This document shows, in pieces, positions 41,347-41,362 of a stretch of DNA of 41,362 bases. This stretch comes from JBEKSX01 sp049516635. GTDB lineage: Bacteria; Bacteroidota; Ignavibacteria; Tepidaquicellales; OLB5. Each line of letters starts with the position of its first letter. Within the stretch, counting starts at the first letter, position 1. The notes under the pieces are model-generated. The model did no database searches and was not told the DNA's origin. It was given only the letters and a program-made list of their open reading frames with translations. Location: NCBI GenBank assembly GCA_049516635.1, contig JBEKSX010000011.1:1-41362 (forward strand). The letters are read 5' to 3'. A program made the position numbers and the translations under genes.

Positions 41347-41362
41347 GCTGATGTAGCTCAGT
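41347..41362 (+). tRNA. Start of a second tRNA, cut by the window edge
   Basis: GCTGATGTAGCTCAGT repeats exactly the first 16 nt of the element at 41261 and is cut by the window end. The anticodon is not visible; the acceptor is typical of tRNA-Thr. A tRNA-Tyr/Gly/Thr group before tuf is a common bacterial arrangement, so an intact tRNA-Thr is likely here. Confidence 0.5.

Overview
The window is AT-rich bacterial chromosome. It most likely comes from the Ignavibacteria/Chlorobi side of the Bacteroidota (FCB) group. The main evidence is eight secreted proteins ending in a type IX secretion (T9SS) sorting domain with the NYPNPFNPSTKIKF ... YDLLGREVATLV ... YPSGVYFYKL pattern common in Ignavibacteria. 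Four probable promoters of the Bacteroidota type (TTG, 20 bp, TAnnTTTG) support this. No species is assigned.

Layout. Everything up to about 26.05 kb is on the minus strand and everything after 26.5 kb is on the plus strand. On the minus side, read 5' to 3': an MFS transporter, a CDF metal transporter, a DinB-fold protein, a small membrane protein, a YciO/Sua5-type protein, a DUF6051-like alpha/beta hydrolase and a DUF1003 protein. Next comes a block of eight T9SS cargo genes (19.9-8.5 kb), four of whose junctions are ATGA overlaps. Then follow DUF6064 and isoprenylcysteine-methyltransferase-like membrane proteins, an inward-rectifier K+ channel gene interrupted by an amber codon, an E2 acyltransferase / DUF4870 / lipoyl synthase cluster, a secreted S8 protease, and the 5' half of hflX running off the left edge.

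The plus side is housekeeping: purM-asd (overlapping), lysine 6-aminotransferase with a terminator, ffh-rpsP-khpA-trmD-rplS (with rimM missing from its usual place) and a terminator, a DUF6165 gene, murI, pyrE, a PpiD/SurA-type periplasmic isomerase, a beta-barrel protein, a second S8 protease, birA and tRNA-Tyr. The right end holds a tRNA-sized element with degenerate arms and the first 16 nt of another tRNA with the same 5' end.

The most unusual feature is a family of short G/C-rich palindromic elements (core CCCCCYTTnnnnAAGGGGG). Two full copies and one partial copy are intergenic and one half copy lies just upstream of lipA. Half copies also sit in frame inside the T9SS sorting domains of six of the eight cargo genes, and an unrelated palindrome pair occupies the same codon position in a seventh. 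All fall between the KIKFxIP strand and the LKIYDLLG strand. One gene carries a second, different palindrome elsewhere in its sorting domain. This resembles the in-frame palindromic elements of Rickettsia, here focused on a protein-sorting signal.

Other points of interest are an array of CACTAA-centred palindromes near the broken K+ channel, a purM transcript that may be leaderless, and the tRNA-like remnant built around palindromes.
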